In this document: one piece after another, positions 36,714 through 45,470 of the stretch
Numbering within the stretch: position 1 is the stretch's first letter
How the letters are laid out: every line of letters starts with the position of its first letter
Assembly: GCF_042445055.1 (NCBI RefSeq)
Contig: NZ_CP170339.1
Location: 2,108,001 to 2,172,000 of the forward strand
Direction: 5' to 3'
DNA length: 64,000 nucleotides
From: Falsihalocynthiibacter sp042445055
GTDB lineage: Bacteria > Pseudomonadota > Alphaproteobacteria > Rhodobacterales > Rhodobacteraceae
Made by a program: the position numbers and the translations under genes
Notes under the pieces: model-generated
Database searches by the model: none
Told to the model about the DNA's origin: nothing
Seen by the model: the letters and a program-made list of their open reading frames with translations, nothing else

Positions 36714-37661
36714 CTAGTCGTCTTGGCCGTAGATGCTAATGAGCTGTCCGTTTGCCTTGGCCGCGTACATCGCGCGGTCAGCGAAGGAGGATAGCAGCGT
36801 TATGTCTGTCGTATCGCTTGGATAAACGGCAACTCCGGCAGAGAAGCTCAGGTATAGCTGGTGGGTGCGCCCCGTGGTTGGCTCGTCATATGTGATCGGA
36901 TTCTCCATCGACACATTCAGCCGCTTCACAAATCCGTCTATCTGATCGCTAGTTTTCGCGTCATTCAGCACGATCGCGAACTCATCGCCCCCAAGGCGCG
37001 CAGCGAGGTCGGTTTTGCGTAGATTGTCACGTATGATCTGCCCGACAGCCGCGATGGCCTTATCCCCTGCTCCATGGCCATATTGATCGTTGATCTGTTT
37101 GAAGTTGTTGATATCGAGATAGATCATCGCCACCGGCATATTCGGCGCGGCATTGGCCCGCTCTTGGAGCGCTAGATTAAGCCCCTCCTGCGTCAACAGA
37201 GAGGTTTTGAAATCGCGCTGCACTTCCTCGGTGAGGTTGGCATTTGCAATCTCGAGCGCGCGGCGCTTCTGGCGCTCGGCATCAACGCTGTGGTTAAGCT
37301 GCTCTAGCTCAAGCGCCATCTTGTTGAAGGTCTCGACAAAGTCGCGGGGCAGCTCACACCGCACAAGGGTCAGCCCCTCTTCGGTCTGGGAGTTTACGCG
37401 GCTGACGATCAGCGCCATATCCTCGTTTCCCGCAAGGCGTAGTGACAAGAGGCGCAGACCTGTCGCGGGCGCTATATCAGAAATCTGATGTTGTGCTGCC
37501 TCGGGATCCTGACACTGCGCAGCAAAGGATGCTCCAACCCCTAAATCAAGCGCCTTAGCGGAGGCATTCGCAGCGACGATATCACCGGAATCATTTATGA
37601 GGATGGCGGCACCTGCATGGGCCTGAAGCGTGGTCTCTAGATGCACAGCGTCAGCGTTCAT
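36714..37661 (-). CDS. Diguanylate cyclase (GGDEF) with PAS-like N-domain
   Basis: Cytosolic signalling protein predicted to make cyclic di-GMP. 315 residues from ATG 37659-37661, preceded by GAGGAG six bases upstream. The N-terminal half (about 10-105) looks PAS-like (AGAAILINDSGDIVAANASAKAL). A coiled-coil helix (about 115-160, ELEQLNHSVDAERQKRRALE) leads to the GGDEF domain (about 160-315). The active site is GGDEF, intact, and the inhibitory I-site RxxD lies five residues upstream (RKTDLAARLGGDEF). No membrane segment or EAL domain. Neighbours give no clue to its input. Confidence 0.92.
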   Translation of the reverse strand: MNADAVHLETTLQAHAGAAILINDSGDIVAANASAKALDLGVGASFAAQCQDPEAAQHQISDIAPATGLRLLSLRLAGNEDMALIVSRVNSQTEEGLTLVRCELPRDFVETFNKMALELEQLNHSVDAERQKRRALEIANANLTEEVQRDFKTSLLTQEGLNLALQERANAAPNMPVAMIYLDINNFKQINDQYGHGAGDKAIAAVGQIIRDNLRKTDLAARLGGDEFAIVLNDAKTSDQIDGFVKRLNVSMENPITYDEPTTGRTHQLYLSFSAGVAVYPSDTTDITLLSSFADRAMYAAKANGQLISIYGQDD

Positions 37662-38165
37662 TCTCATCTCCTCATAAACTACGTCTGGGACTGAGAACCT
37701 CCCATCGTATAACACTCAACAAATTTACCTACATTCGCAGACCAAGAATCCGAGAACCCGCATAGGTTAGCATACTTATATCATTATCCAATTCGATTGA
37801 TTGTTTCCTTAGCGTAAAGAGCACACTCGCGCATAGATTGCACATCAATTTATTCATCACGCCAAAATTGTCACCATCAACTACTCCACTTGACTTTCCA
37901 TCAGCGATACACCAAGTACCCCCTACACCAGCGTTCTGCCGCGTGAGCAGAGAGTCGAAAACCGACACACGCGGTGTAAGCAAAAAGTTTCCCACATCAC
38001 GCGGGGGGGCCGCCGTTTGAACAGGGGCCGATATTCGGTCTGGCTTTTGATTTCAAACGCAACCCTAACGCCGCCGCTGGTCCCATTGGCCCAGCGCATA
38101 TGTATTTTGAGCACGCCTGCGGGCGGTGCTTTGTTTGCGGATATGTTCCGCGAAAGGACAATCTA
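37662..38165. other. 504-bp non-coding region before the rhlE-like gene
   Basis: No convincing gene. An 88-codon frame on the minus strand (37729-37995) has AT-rich third positions unlike the neighbours and no recognisable domain, so it is left out. Near the helicase start are two small hairpins: 38111-38129 (GCAC-GCC with GGC-GGTGC, one bulge) followed by TTTGTTT, and GCGGA-TATGT-TCCGC at 38137-38151. They may form a leader that affects helicase expression. Confidence 0.5.
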
Positions 38166-39482
38166 ATGGATTTCGACATGCTGGGGCTTGCGCCTCGCCT
38201 TGTTAAGAAGCTCGACGAATTGGGCATCAAGACACCAACACCTATTCAAACCCAAGCCATTCCCCACGCGATGAATGGTCGCGATGTTATGGGCCTTGCC
38301 CAAACGGGTACGGGTAAAACGGCGGCCTTTGGCTTGCCACTAATCCACGCGCTCACCAAAACTGGCGTAAAGCCTGCGCCAAAACACGCGGCTGGGCTTA
38401 TCCTTGCGCCGACACGCGAGTTGGCCAAGCAAATCTCGGACAACCTAAGCGCCTTCACCAAAGGGAGCCATATCAAGGTTGGCCTCGTGGTGGGTGGTGT
38501 TTCCATCAATCGCCAAATCGAGATGATGTCGCGCGGGTTGGATTTGCTTATTGCCACACCGGGCCGTTTGATCGACTTGATTGATCGCCGCGCGGTAAAC
38601 CTAAGCAAAACGCACTATCTTGTGCTGGACGAAGCCGACCAAATGCTCGACCTCGGGTTCATTCACGCGCTGCGCCGCATCGCGCCCCTCTTGCCCAAAG
38701 AGCGTCAGACAATGCTGTTCTCGGCGACGATGCCCAAGCAGATGAACGAGCTTTCGCGCGCGTATCTGAACGATCCTGTTCGCGTTGAGGTCGCCCGTCC
38801 GGGCAAAACTGCTGACAAAGTTACGCAATCTGTGCACTACGTCGCTCAGAATGCGAAGCAAAGCCTGTTGGTTGAACTCCTTGGAGAGCATAAGGGCGAG
38901 CTTTCACTTGTTTTCATGCGCACCAAACATGGCGCCGAGAAGCTGATGAAAAGTTTGCGTGCCGCAGGTTTTGACGCGGGCTCCATTCACGGCAACAAGA
39001 GCCAAGGCCAACGTGACCGCGCGATCAAGGCATTCAAAGCCGGTGAAATCAGCGTTCTGGTGGCGACCGATGTTGCGGCTCGTGGTATCGACATTCAGGG
39101 CGTTGCCTATGTTTACAACTATGATCTGCCCAATGTGGCCGAGAACTATGTTCACCGTATTGGTCGTACCGCGCGTGCTGGTGCATCAGGACAGGCCGTT
39201 GCATTCTGTTCATCCGCAGAGATGGGCGAGTTGCGTGGCATCGAGAAAGTGATCGGCAGTGCACTTCCGATCGCAAGTGGTCGTGCATGGGAAAACGAAA
39301 CCCCTGCCAAGAAACCCGGCGGTGGTCGCGGCTTTGGCGGTGGTCGTCGTGCTGGTGGCGGTGGCGGCGGACAACGTCGCGGCAATAGCGCCAAACCAAA
39401 CAGCGCAGGCGGCAAGCCATCCTTTGGTGGTGGCGGCAAAGCGCGTCGGTCCGGTGCAAAGCGCAAAGCCGCAGCGCACTAG
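38166..39482 (+). CDS. RhlE-like DEAD-box RNA helicase
   Basis: ATP-dependent RNA helicase, 438 residues. Motifs in order: Q-motif (PTPIQTQAIPHAMNGRDV), AQTGTGKTAAF, PTRELAKQI, TPGRLIDLI, DEAD in LVLDEADQMLD, SAT, then LVATDVAARGIDI and HRIGRTARAG. The C-terminal tail (from about 378) is Gly/Arg-rich (GGGRGFGGGRRAGGGGGGQR) and basic, as in RhlE proteins that act on ribosomal RNA or in the degradosome. ATG 38166 follows AAAGGA. Long leader upstream and a bidirectional terminator after it. Confidence 0.93.
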   Translation: MDFDMLGLAPRLVKKLDELGIKTPTPIQTQAIPHAMNGRDVMGLAQTGTGKTAAFGLPLIHALTKTGVKPAPKHAAGLILAPTRELAKQISDNLSAFTKGSHIKVGLVVGGVSINRQIEMMSRGLDLLIATPGRLIDLIDRRAVNLSKTHYLVLDEADQMLDLGFIHALRRIAPLLPKERQTMLFSATMPKQMNELSRAYLNDPVRVEVARPGKTADKVTQSVHYVAQNAKQSLLVELLGEHKGELSLVFMRTKHGAEKLMKSLRAAGFDAGSIHGNKSQGQRDRAIKAFKAGEISVLVATDVAARGIDIQGVAYVYNYDLPNVAENYVHRIGRTARAGASGQAVAFCSSAEMGELRGIEKVIGSALPIASGRAWENETPAKKPGGGRGFGGGRRAGGGGGGQRRGNSAKPNSAGGKPSFGGGGKARRSGAKRKAAAH

Positions 39483-39485
39483 TCA

Positions 39486-39522
39486 AAAAAGCGCCCCGTG
39501 AGAATATCACGGGGCGTTTTCA
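39486..39522. terminator. Bidirectional terminator after rhlE-like gene
   Basis: A 10-bp perfect stem CGCCCCGTGA / TCACGGGGCG (39492-39501 and 39507-39516) with a GAATA loop. TTTTCATTT follows on the plus strand and an A-run precedes it, giving a U-run on the minus strand. It lies between convergent genes and can serve both. Confidence 0.9.
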
Positions 39523-39524
39523 TT

Positions 39525-41768
39525 TCAGTAAACGAAGTCTATGTGCCTTTGCAGCGGCATCTCGCGAATGCGCTGTCCAGTTGCCGCAAAAATGGCATTG
39601 GCCAAAGCAGGCGCCGCAGGTGGAACCGCGGGTTCGCCGATGCCGCGGATTTTACTGGCATTTTCCAGACCGCGCACGAAGACCTCGGGCGCTTGGAACA
39701 TGCGCATACTTTCAAAACCATCAAAGTTATTCTGCTCTGGCTGCCCGTCTGAGTAGGTTAGTTCGGACATCACCGCGTGGCTTAACCCCCATATGACGCC
39801 GCCCTGAACTTGGTTCTCGAAGTTAATCGGATCAAGGATGCGCCCCACGTCCGCCGCAACGAAAACCTTGTCGATCTGAATGCCATCATCGGTATTCGTT
39901 ACTTCGACGACTTCGGCAACAGGAACGCCAAACGAAAGCGTAAACGCCAGCCCCCGCCCGCGCCCTTCGGCCATTGGGCTTCCCCAATCGGACATTTCGC
40001 CTACGGCCTCCAGAACCTTGCGAGAGACGTCATGCGAACAAAGGCGCAGACGCTCCTCTAGTGGATCCGCCCCTGCGGCGTGGATTAATTCGTCGAGAAA
40101 GCCCTCATGCAGGAACGCGTTGCCCGACGCCCCGACAGAACGCCACGAACTGATCGGAACCATCTCTGGCACCCGATATCCCGTCACTCGATAGTTCGGA
40201 ATATCGAACGGTTGGTCCCATGCCCCTGCCACAATCATCAGATCAGGCCCCATCACAGGCATCCCGAGGCGCGACATCTGGGACGATGTAACCGAAGGTG
40301 CCGCAATCCCGAGGTCAAAGCCCGTAACCGCGCCATTCTCTACACGACCGCGCGCCTTGGACATTGCAAGCGGACGCGGGAAATCATGCGTCATGTCTTC
40401 TTCGCGGGACCATGTCATTTTGATCGGCACGCCTTGGTGTGCCATTGCCAGTTCAACGGCTTGGTGAACGTATTGATCCTCAAGCCGACGGCCAAAACTC
40501 CCGCCCGAATAGAGGTTATGGATTTGGATGTTCTCGGCGGTAAGCCCATATTCTCGATCAATATTTGCGATCATGAACAACGGGATTTGCGTACCCGTCC
40601 AGACATCCAGCCGCCCGTCCTCATAGAGAACCGTGGCGTTCATGGGCTCTAGCGGAGCGTGCGCGAGGAACGGAATACGATAACTGGCCTCTAGCGTATC
40701 GCCCTTGGTGAATTCGGCTTCAACGTCGCCCTCATCCTTTAGCTGGCTGTCCTCTCGGTCGGCAATAAACGATGCCTCGACCTCCGCCCAAATCTCGTCT
40801 TGTTCGGCGGGGTGGCTTGCTGGGCCCCAGTCAAACTCAATAAGATCCGCAGCAGCAAAGGCCCGCCACGTATTATCGGCGATCACACCCGCGCCGCCAC
40901 GAACAGGCACCACCTTGAGCACCCCGCGTGCGGCTTCAGCCGCCGTCGCGTCATAACTGTTCAACACGCCCCCACGGCGGGGATTGGTGCGCACGGTGGC
41001 ATAGACCATTCCCTCCATCTCGAGATCAATGCCATAGGGCAGCGTGCCGGTGCTCTTGGCGACAACATCAAGGCGCGGCATTTCTTTGCCCAAGTATTTC
41101 CATTCGGTTTCTGGACGCAGCGTGACTTCTTTGACGGGTTCAATCGTTGCGGCAATCGGTGCAAGCTCGGTATAAGCAAGCTCTCTCCCGTCAGGAAGAA
41201 TAACCGCGCCGTCTTGGGTTTTGAGGTCGGCAAGAGCAACGCCCGTTTGCTGAACAGCGGCGGCCTTAAGGGTTTCGCGCGCGACCGCTCCCGCAACACG
41301 CATTTTCTCATAGGCATCCGGAACTGTCGATGAACCGCCCGTAATCTGCACGCCCATGATTTTGCCAACGGCACCCGCAACTGCACGCGCATTGACCGCA
41401 ACAAATCCATCATCCGTCGCCGCAAAGGGCAATCCTTCACCCAGAACTGCACTGTTGAAATAGGCGGGACTTGGCGGGCCTGGATCAACCTTTATGTCCT
41501 GCCATGCGACATCTAACTCTTCGGCAACCAACGCCGCCTGAATTGAATAGGCTCCCTGCCCCAAATCCGCGCGCGGCGTAATAATCGTTACGCCATCCGC
41601 ATCAATGCGCACATAGGGCGTGAGCGCGGCGGCCCCATCAGGCAGATCATCGAGCAACGGATTCTCAACCGGTTTCTTGTACTGATAATAGCCAAACGCC
41701 ACGCCCCCGACGATGGCGGCGGATCCGATCAAAAACGTACGACGTGCGATTTTTCCAAGGCGGCTCAT
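39525..41768 (-). CDS. Molybdopterin-binding subunit of an IorB-type molybdenum hydroxylase
   Basis: Large subunit of the xanthine dehydrogenase family, two-subunit type like isoquinoline 1-oxidoreductase IorB. 747 residues. The start is ATG 41766-41768, with AAAGG upstream; a GTG nine bases earlier is less likely. A twin-arginine-like signal, RRTFLIGSAA, begins the protein, pointing to export to the periplasm with cofactor bound. Cofactor motifs include GGSFGRRLEDQY and the catalytic Glu region GIGEPAVPPAAPALANAI. No FAD subunit gene is present, as expected for this type. Substrate unknown: N-heterocycle or aldehyde. One base follows the small-subunit stop. Confidence 0.88.
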   Translation of the reverse strand: MSRLGKIARRTFLIGSAAIVGGVAFGYYQYKKPVENPLLDDLPDGAAALTPYVRIDADGVTIITPRADLGQGAYSIQAALVAEELDVAWQDIKVDPGPPSPAYFNSAVLGEGLPFAATDDGFVAVNARAVAGAVGKIMGVQITGGSSTVPDAYEKMRVAGAVARETLKAAAVQQTGVALADLKTQDGAVILPDGRELAYTELAPIAATIEPVKEVTLRPETEWKYLGKEMPRLDVVAKSTGTLPYGIDLEMEGMVYATVRTNPRRGGVLNSYDATAAEAARGVLKVVPVRGGAGVIADNTWRAFAAADLIEFDWGPASHPAEQDEIWAEVEASFIADREDSQLKDEGDVEAEFTKGDTLEASYRIPFLAHAPLEPMNATVLYEDGRLDVWTGTQIPLFMIANIDREYGLTAENIQIHNLYSGGSFGRRLEDQYVHQAVELAMAHQGVPIKMTWSREEDMTHDFPRPLAMSKARGRVENGAVTGFDLGIAAPSVTSSQMSRLGMPVMGPDLMIVAGAWDQPFDIPNYRVTGYRVPEMVPISSWRSVGASGNAFLHEGFLDELIHAAGADPLEERLRLCSHDVSRKVLEAVGEMSDWGSPMAEGRGRGLAFTLSFGVPVAEVVEVTNTDDGIQIDKVFVAADVGRILDPINFENQVQGGVIWGLSHAVMSELTYSDGQPEQNNFDGFESMRMFQAPEVFVRGLENASKIRGIGEPAVPPAAPALANAIFAATGQRIREMPLQRHIDFVY

Positions 41769-41769
41769 A

Positions 41770-42228
41770 CTAGGCACCTTTCATCTGTTTGGCAGCGGCT
41801 TTGACAGCGGCGCGAATACGCGGGTAAGTGCCACAACGGCAAAGATTGGCGTTCATTGCGTCATCGATTTCCTGATCTGTCGGCTCGGTGTTTTCGGACA
41901 ATAGCGCGGCGGCGGCCATGATCTGTCCTGATTGGCAGTATCCGCATTGCGCAACCTGATGATCAATCCACGCTTGCTGTACGGTATGAAGCGCGTCGGG
42001 CGTGCCTAGCCCCTCAATCGTGGTGACTTCGCCCTCGACATCCATCGCGGCAATTGAGCAGGACCGCACCAACTCGCCATCAATATGCACCGAACAAGCT
42101 CCACATTGAGAGATTCCGCAGCCATATTTCGGCCCCTTGATCCCCAATTCATCCCGTAAAACCCACAGGAGCGGCATGTCCTCTTCGACATTCACCTCAT
42201 GTGGTGTTCCGTTCACAACAAGTCTCAT
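41770..42228 (-). CDS. 2Fe-2S subunit of the molybdenum hydroxylase (IorA-like)
   Basis: 152 residues. An N-terminal plant-type ferredoxin domain has CGISQCGACSVHIDG and a later Cys for the first cluster. The C-terminal helical domain has CGYCQSGQI and LCRCGTYPRI for the second cluster. It passes electrons from the molybdenum site of the large subunit, encoded next to it. First gene of the pair; the promoter region toward the divergent TetR gene holds two palindromes. Confidence 0.93.
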   Translation of the reverse strand: MRLVVNGTPHEVNVEEDMPLLWVLRDELGIKGPKYGCGISQCGACSVHIDGELVRSCSIAAMDVEGEVTTIEGLGTPDALHTVQQAWIDHQVAQCGYCQSGQIMAAAALLSENTEPTDQEIDDAMNANLCRCGTYPRIRAAVKAAAKQMKGA

Positions 42229-42280
42229 ACCTGTTTCTCCCGCGATCTCAGGTTGTTAGAATTCGCAACGCGTGCTAATA

Positions 42281-42328
42281 GTAATCACATGTTTACTTAG
42301 CATCAATCACAAGTCAACACCTGTTTAC
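42281..42328. promoter_or_regulatory. Paired 16-bp palindromic operators between iorAB-like and tetR genes
   Basis: GTAATCACATGTTTAC (42281-42296) and GTCAACACCTGTTTAC (42313-42328) are related imperfect palindromes (12 of 16 positions symmetric each), in the same orientation with 32 bases between starts, about three helical turns. They fit binding sites for the adjacent divergent TetR regulator. Regulation is inferred from position and symmetry. Confidence 0.5.
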
Positions 42329-42344
42329 AAAGCTACTGACCTGC

Positions 42345-42917
42345 ATGAACGTTTCCCCGCCTTCCAAAAAGCGTAACGCTTCCACCACCAAAGAGGCAAT
42401 CTTGGTCGCTGCGCGGCGCGTTTTCACCGACAGCGGCTATGACGGCGCTGGCCTGCGAGAGATCGCGGCACTGGCCGGCGTGAACGTGGCGCTTATCAAT
42501 CGGTATTTCGGTTCCAAAGACGGGTTGTTCAAGGCTGCGATTGTCGATCACTTGGATCTGGAACAGATATTCGCAGGCGACATGGCCGATTTTGGCAATC
42601 GGATGAGCGATTATTTCCTGTCTCATCCCGTCAAGAAAGAGGGCTATGATCCGACTCTGGCGATCCTGCGCTCAACCTCAAGCGAAACATCGGTGAAAGT
42701 CATCGCCGAGGCGCTGGAAACGGGGTTTTGTGACCTCTTGCAAGCCAAGCTCCCCGATCTGGACCCTGACATCTGTGCTACCAAGGCGGGATTGCTGACC
42801 GCTATGCTAATGGGGTTCGACATGATGCGCCGCGTATTTCAGCTCCGTGCATTGGACGCCAACGAACATACGCACAAGCTTTTGGCCAATTCCCTTCAGG
42901 CGATCATCAACGCCTAG
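42345..42917 (+). CDS. TetR-family transcriptional regulator
   Basis: 190 residues. The N-terminal helix-turn-helix (about 12-60) reads TKEAILVAARRVFTDSGYDGAGLREIAALAGVNVALINRYFGSKDGL, a typical TetR DNA-binding domain. The C-terminal ligand domain resembles TetR_C of the unclassified type. It is divergent from the molybdenum hydroxylase genes and probably represses them. Its stop shares the palindromic CTAG with the stop of the convergent metal permease gene. Confidence 0.9.
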   Translation: MNVSPPSKKRNASTTKEAILVAARRVFTDSGYDGAGLREIAALAGVNVALINRYFGSKDGLFKAAIVDHLDLEQIFAGDMADFGNRMSDYFLSHPVKKEGYDPTLAILRSTSSETSVKVIAEALETGFCDLLQAKLPDLDPDICATKAGLLTAMLMGFDMMRRVFQLRALDANEHTHKLLANSLQAIINA

Positions 42918-43741
42918 GCCGTCGCGCGGGCGTTACGGATTTGCGTGGCGATGAAAGCCGCAATGAATATCACCGTTAGAACGAGCACAATTGTCGGTGC
43001 AGGCGCGCTATCGAGGAACACGCTGATATAGACGCCGAAGCACATCGAAAAGGCCGTCACAGCCACCGAGATCAGCATCATATATTCAAAGCGTTTCGTT
43101 AGTAGAAACGCAATCGCGCCCGGTGAGATCAACAGCGCAATCGCGAGAATTATCCCTGCTGCCTTGAGCGTCGCAACAATCGTGAGCGACAAGAGCGCAA
43201 GCATCCCATAGTGCAGGAACCCAACGGGCAACCCCGAAGCGCGGGCCTGTGCGGGATCAAACGAATGAAGCAGAAAATCGCGCCATTTCATCAACAGGAT
43301 CGACGACACCAGCAACGACACAATCCCAGCGGTCCAGAGGTCTTCTGGCCCTACGCCCAGCACGTTGCCGAAAAGGATGTGGTCCAGATGCACTTCGCTT
43401 TGCACTTTGGTGTAAAGCACGACGCCAAAGCCGAACATCCCCGAGAACACAACACCCATCACGGTGTCCTGCTTAACGCGGCTGTTATCTTTGAGGTAGC
43501 CCGTCGCCAAAGCACAGGTCATCCCCGCCGCGAACGCCCCGATCATCAACGGTATGCCCGCGATATACGCAAGCACCACACCCGGCAGAACCGCATGACT
43601 GACGGCATCCCCCATGAGCGACCACCCCTTGAGGACCAAGAAGCAAGACAGGATCGCCGTCGGCACCGAAACGATCAGCACGATGTAGAATGCGTTCTGA
43701 AGGAATGGGAATTGAAACGGTAGAAGCAACTCTTGCATCAT
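42914..43741 (-). CDS. sitD: Metal ABC transporter permease 2 (SitD/ZnuB-like)
   Basis: 275 residues, ABC-3 family membrane protein with about eight helices. Family stretches are LVLKGWSLMGDAVSHAVLPGVVLAY and GPEDLW, with a C-terminal GIILAIALLISPGAIAFLLTKRF. ATG 43739-43741 overlaps the preceding permease stop (ATGA). The two permeases are similar but not identical, so the transporter is a heterodimer like SitCD or MntCD. The gene symbol follows that four-gene type; Zn, Mn or Fe cannot be told from this subunit. Confidence 0.85.
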   Translation of the reverse strand: MMQELLLPFQFPFLQNAFYIVLIVSVPTAILSCFLVLKGWSLMGDAVSHAVLPGVVLAYIAGIPLMIGAFAAGMTCALATGYLKDNSRVKQDTVMGVVFSGMFGFGVVLYTKVQSEVHLDHILFGNVLGVGPEDLWTAGIVSLLVSSILLMKWRDFLLHSFDPAQARASGLPVGFLHYGMLALLSLTIVATLKAAGIILAIALLISPGAIAFLLTKRFEYMMLISVAVTAFSMCFGVYISVFLDSAPAPTIVLVLTVIFIAAFIATQIRNARATA

Positions 43742-44598
43742 GGTGCCTCTCCAATCGCCGCCGCGGCCCGCCTCCGCGCCGCGCGCATTCCGTGCTTGGG
43801 TGCGAAATAGAATGTAAAGAGGAACACAAGCGCCTGTAGTGAAACGATAATCCCTCCCGTCGCGCCATCAAGAAAGAACGAGATGTACGCCCCGACGAAC
43901 GCGCAAGCCACGCCAATTGCCACCGAAATCACCAACAAAACGCCAAAGCGATCTGTCAGCAAGTATGCCGTCGCGCCCGGTGTCACGACCATCGAGATAA
44001 CCAGAAACGCACCAACGGTTTGGAGGGCCGCAACGCAGGACGCCGACAAGAGCGTAAAGAACAAGACTTTGAGAGCACCCGTATTCAACCCGATCGAACG
44101 CGCATGGTTTTCGTCAAAGAACGTAACCAGCAGGTCTTTCCACTTGGCCAAGAGAATAAGCAGCGAGATGCCCCCGATCAAGGCAAGCTGAAGCGTGTCC
44201 GCGGGTGTAATGGCGAGGATATTGCCCATAGTAATCGTCTGGATGTCGACCGATGTGGGTGAGAGCGACACCATAAACAGCCCAAGCCCAAAGAAGGACG
44301 TAAAAATAATTCCGATGATCGCGTCTTCTTTTAACCCTGTGCGATTATTGAGGAAAAGCATCGCGCCCGCCGCCAATCCACCAGACAGAAACGCGCCAAA
44401 GGCAAAGGGCAAACCAATCATATAGGCCGCCGCCACACCCGGAACGATAGAATGGCTGAGCGCATCGCCAATAAGCGACCACCCCTTGAGCATCAGAAAC
44501 GCAGAAAGAAACGCGCACACGCCGCCGACGAGGGCGCTCACCCACATCGCGTTGGTCATGTATCCATAGGAAAATGGAAGGAGCAGCGTCTCGATCAC
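43738..44598 (-). CDS. sitC: Metal ABC transporter permease 1 (SitC-like)
   Basis: 286 residues, ABC-3 family. It begins MIETLLLPFSYGYMTNAMW and contains LMLKGWSLIGDALSHSIVPGVAAAY and GAFLVISMVVTPGATAYLLTDRFG. The start is GTG at 44596-44598, overlapping the ATPase stop as GTGA; no in-frame ATG lies near. The tail is basic (HGMRAARRRAAAA). It pairs with the following permease. Confidence 0.87.
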   Translation of the reverse strand: MIETLLLPFSYGYMTNAMWVSALVGGVCAFLSAFLMLKGWSLIGDALSHSIVPGVAAAYMIGLPFAFGAFLSGGLAAGAMLFLNNRTGLKEDAIIGIIFTSFFGLGLFMVSLSPTSVDIQTITMGNILAITPADTLQLALIGGISLLILLAKWKDLLVTFFDENHARSIGLNTGALKVLFFTLLSASCVAALQTVGAFLVISMVVTPGATAYLLTDRFGVLLVISVAIGVACAFVGAYISFFLDGATGGIIVSLQALVFLFTFYFAPKHGMRAARRRAAAAIGEAP

Positions 44599-45470
44599 TC
44601 GGTCTCCTCCTTGGCATCCGCAGCAAGCTGTGCGCGGTCGTCGTAGGTGACGAATGGGCGCTCGTCGTCGGTTAAAATGGTGAGCGAGCGTTCATCATCA
44701 TCGTCGTGCAAGTCTTTGCCCTCCAACACAAAATGCCGCAGTACCCCGCCAAATGCGTCTTGGAGGTTATCCTTGGTAAATGTCTCTTCGGTCAGGCCGT
44801 AAGCAAGCACTGTGCCCTTCACCAAAACGGTACGATCACAGAATTCCGGAACCGAGCCTAAGTTGTGGGTCGAAACGAGCATAACGCGCCCCTCTGCCCG
44901 CAACTCTCGCAAAAGTTCAATAATCGCGTCCTCGGTTTGAACATCCACGCCGGTAAACGGCTCATCAAGCAAGATGACTCGGCCATCCTGCGCCAATGCG
45001 CGCGCAAGGAATACGCGTTTGCGTTGGCCACCCGAAAGCTCGCCGATCTGACGGTGGCGATATTTTTCCATGCCAACCCGCACAAGAGCCTCAGTCACGG
45101 CACGCCGATCCTCGGCAGAGGCCCTCCGAAAGAACCCCATCTTGCCATAGCGGCCCATCATTACGACATCCTCAACCAGAACCGGAAAGGACCAATCGAC
45201 CTCTTCCGCCTGCGGGACATAGGCAACTGTATTTTGCTTGAGAGCTTCTTTAACCGATTGACCTAGAATGGTTATTTCGCCCTTCGCCGCAGGAAGAAAG
45301 CCCATGATCGCCTTGAACAAGGTCGATTTCCCAGCGCCGTTTACGCCGACCAATGCGGCAATGGTGCCTGTTGGGATTTCAAAGCTCGCATCGCGCAGTG
45401 CCGTGGTGCCATTGCGATAAGTTACCGTTACATTCCGCGCGCAGATTCCCGAATTCGGAGCGTTACTCAT
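44595..45470 (-). CDS. sitB: Metal ABC transporter ATP-binding protein (SitB-like)
   Basis: 291 residues from ATG 45468-45470; a TTG 21 bases upstream also opens the frame. Walker A GVNGAGKSTLF, signature LSGGQRKRVFLARAL, Walker B VILLDEPFTGVD and H-loop LVSTHNLGS are intact. After the ATPase core (to about 240) there is an acidic C-terminal extension of about 45 residues (GKDLHDDDDERSLTILTDDERP), seen in SitB/MntB proteins. Its start overlaps the stop of the binding-protein gene. Confidence 0.92.
   Translation of the reverse strand: MSNAPNSGICARNVTVTYRNGTTALRDASFEIPTGTIAALVGVNGAGKSTLFKAIMGFLPAAKGEITILGQSVKEALKQNTVAYVPQAEEVDWSFPVLVEDVVMMGRYGKMGFFRRASAEDRRAVTEALVRVGMEKYRHRQIGELSGGQRKRVFLARALAQDGRVILLDEPFTGVDVQTEDAIIELLRELRAEGRVMLVSTHNLGSVPEFCDRTVLVKGTVLAYGLTEETFTKDNLQDAFGGVLRHFVLEGKDLHDDDDERSLTILTDDERPFVTYDDRAQLAADAKEETE

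Noticed and set aside
37729..37995. 88-codon minus-strand frame before the GGDEF gene
   Set aside because: AT-rich third positions, no domain, and no convincing ribosome site; treated as non-coding.
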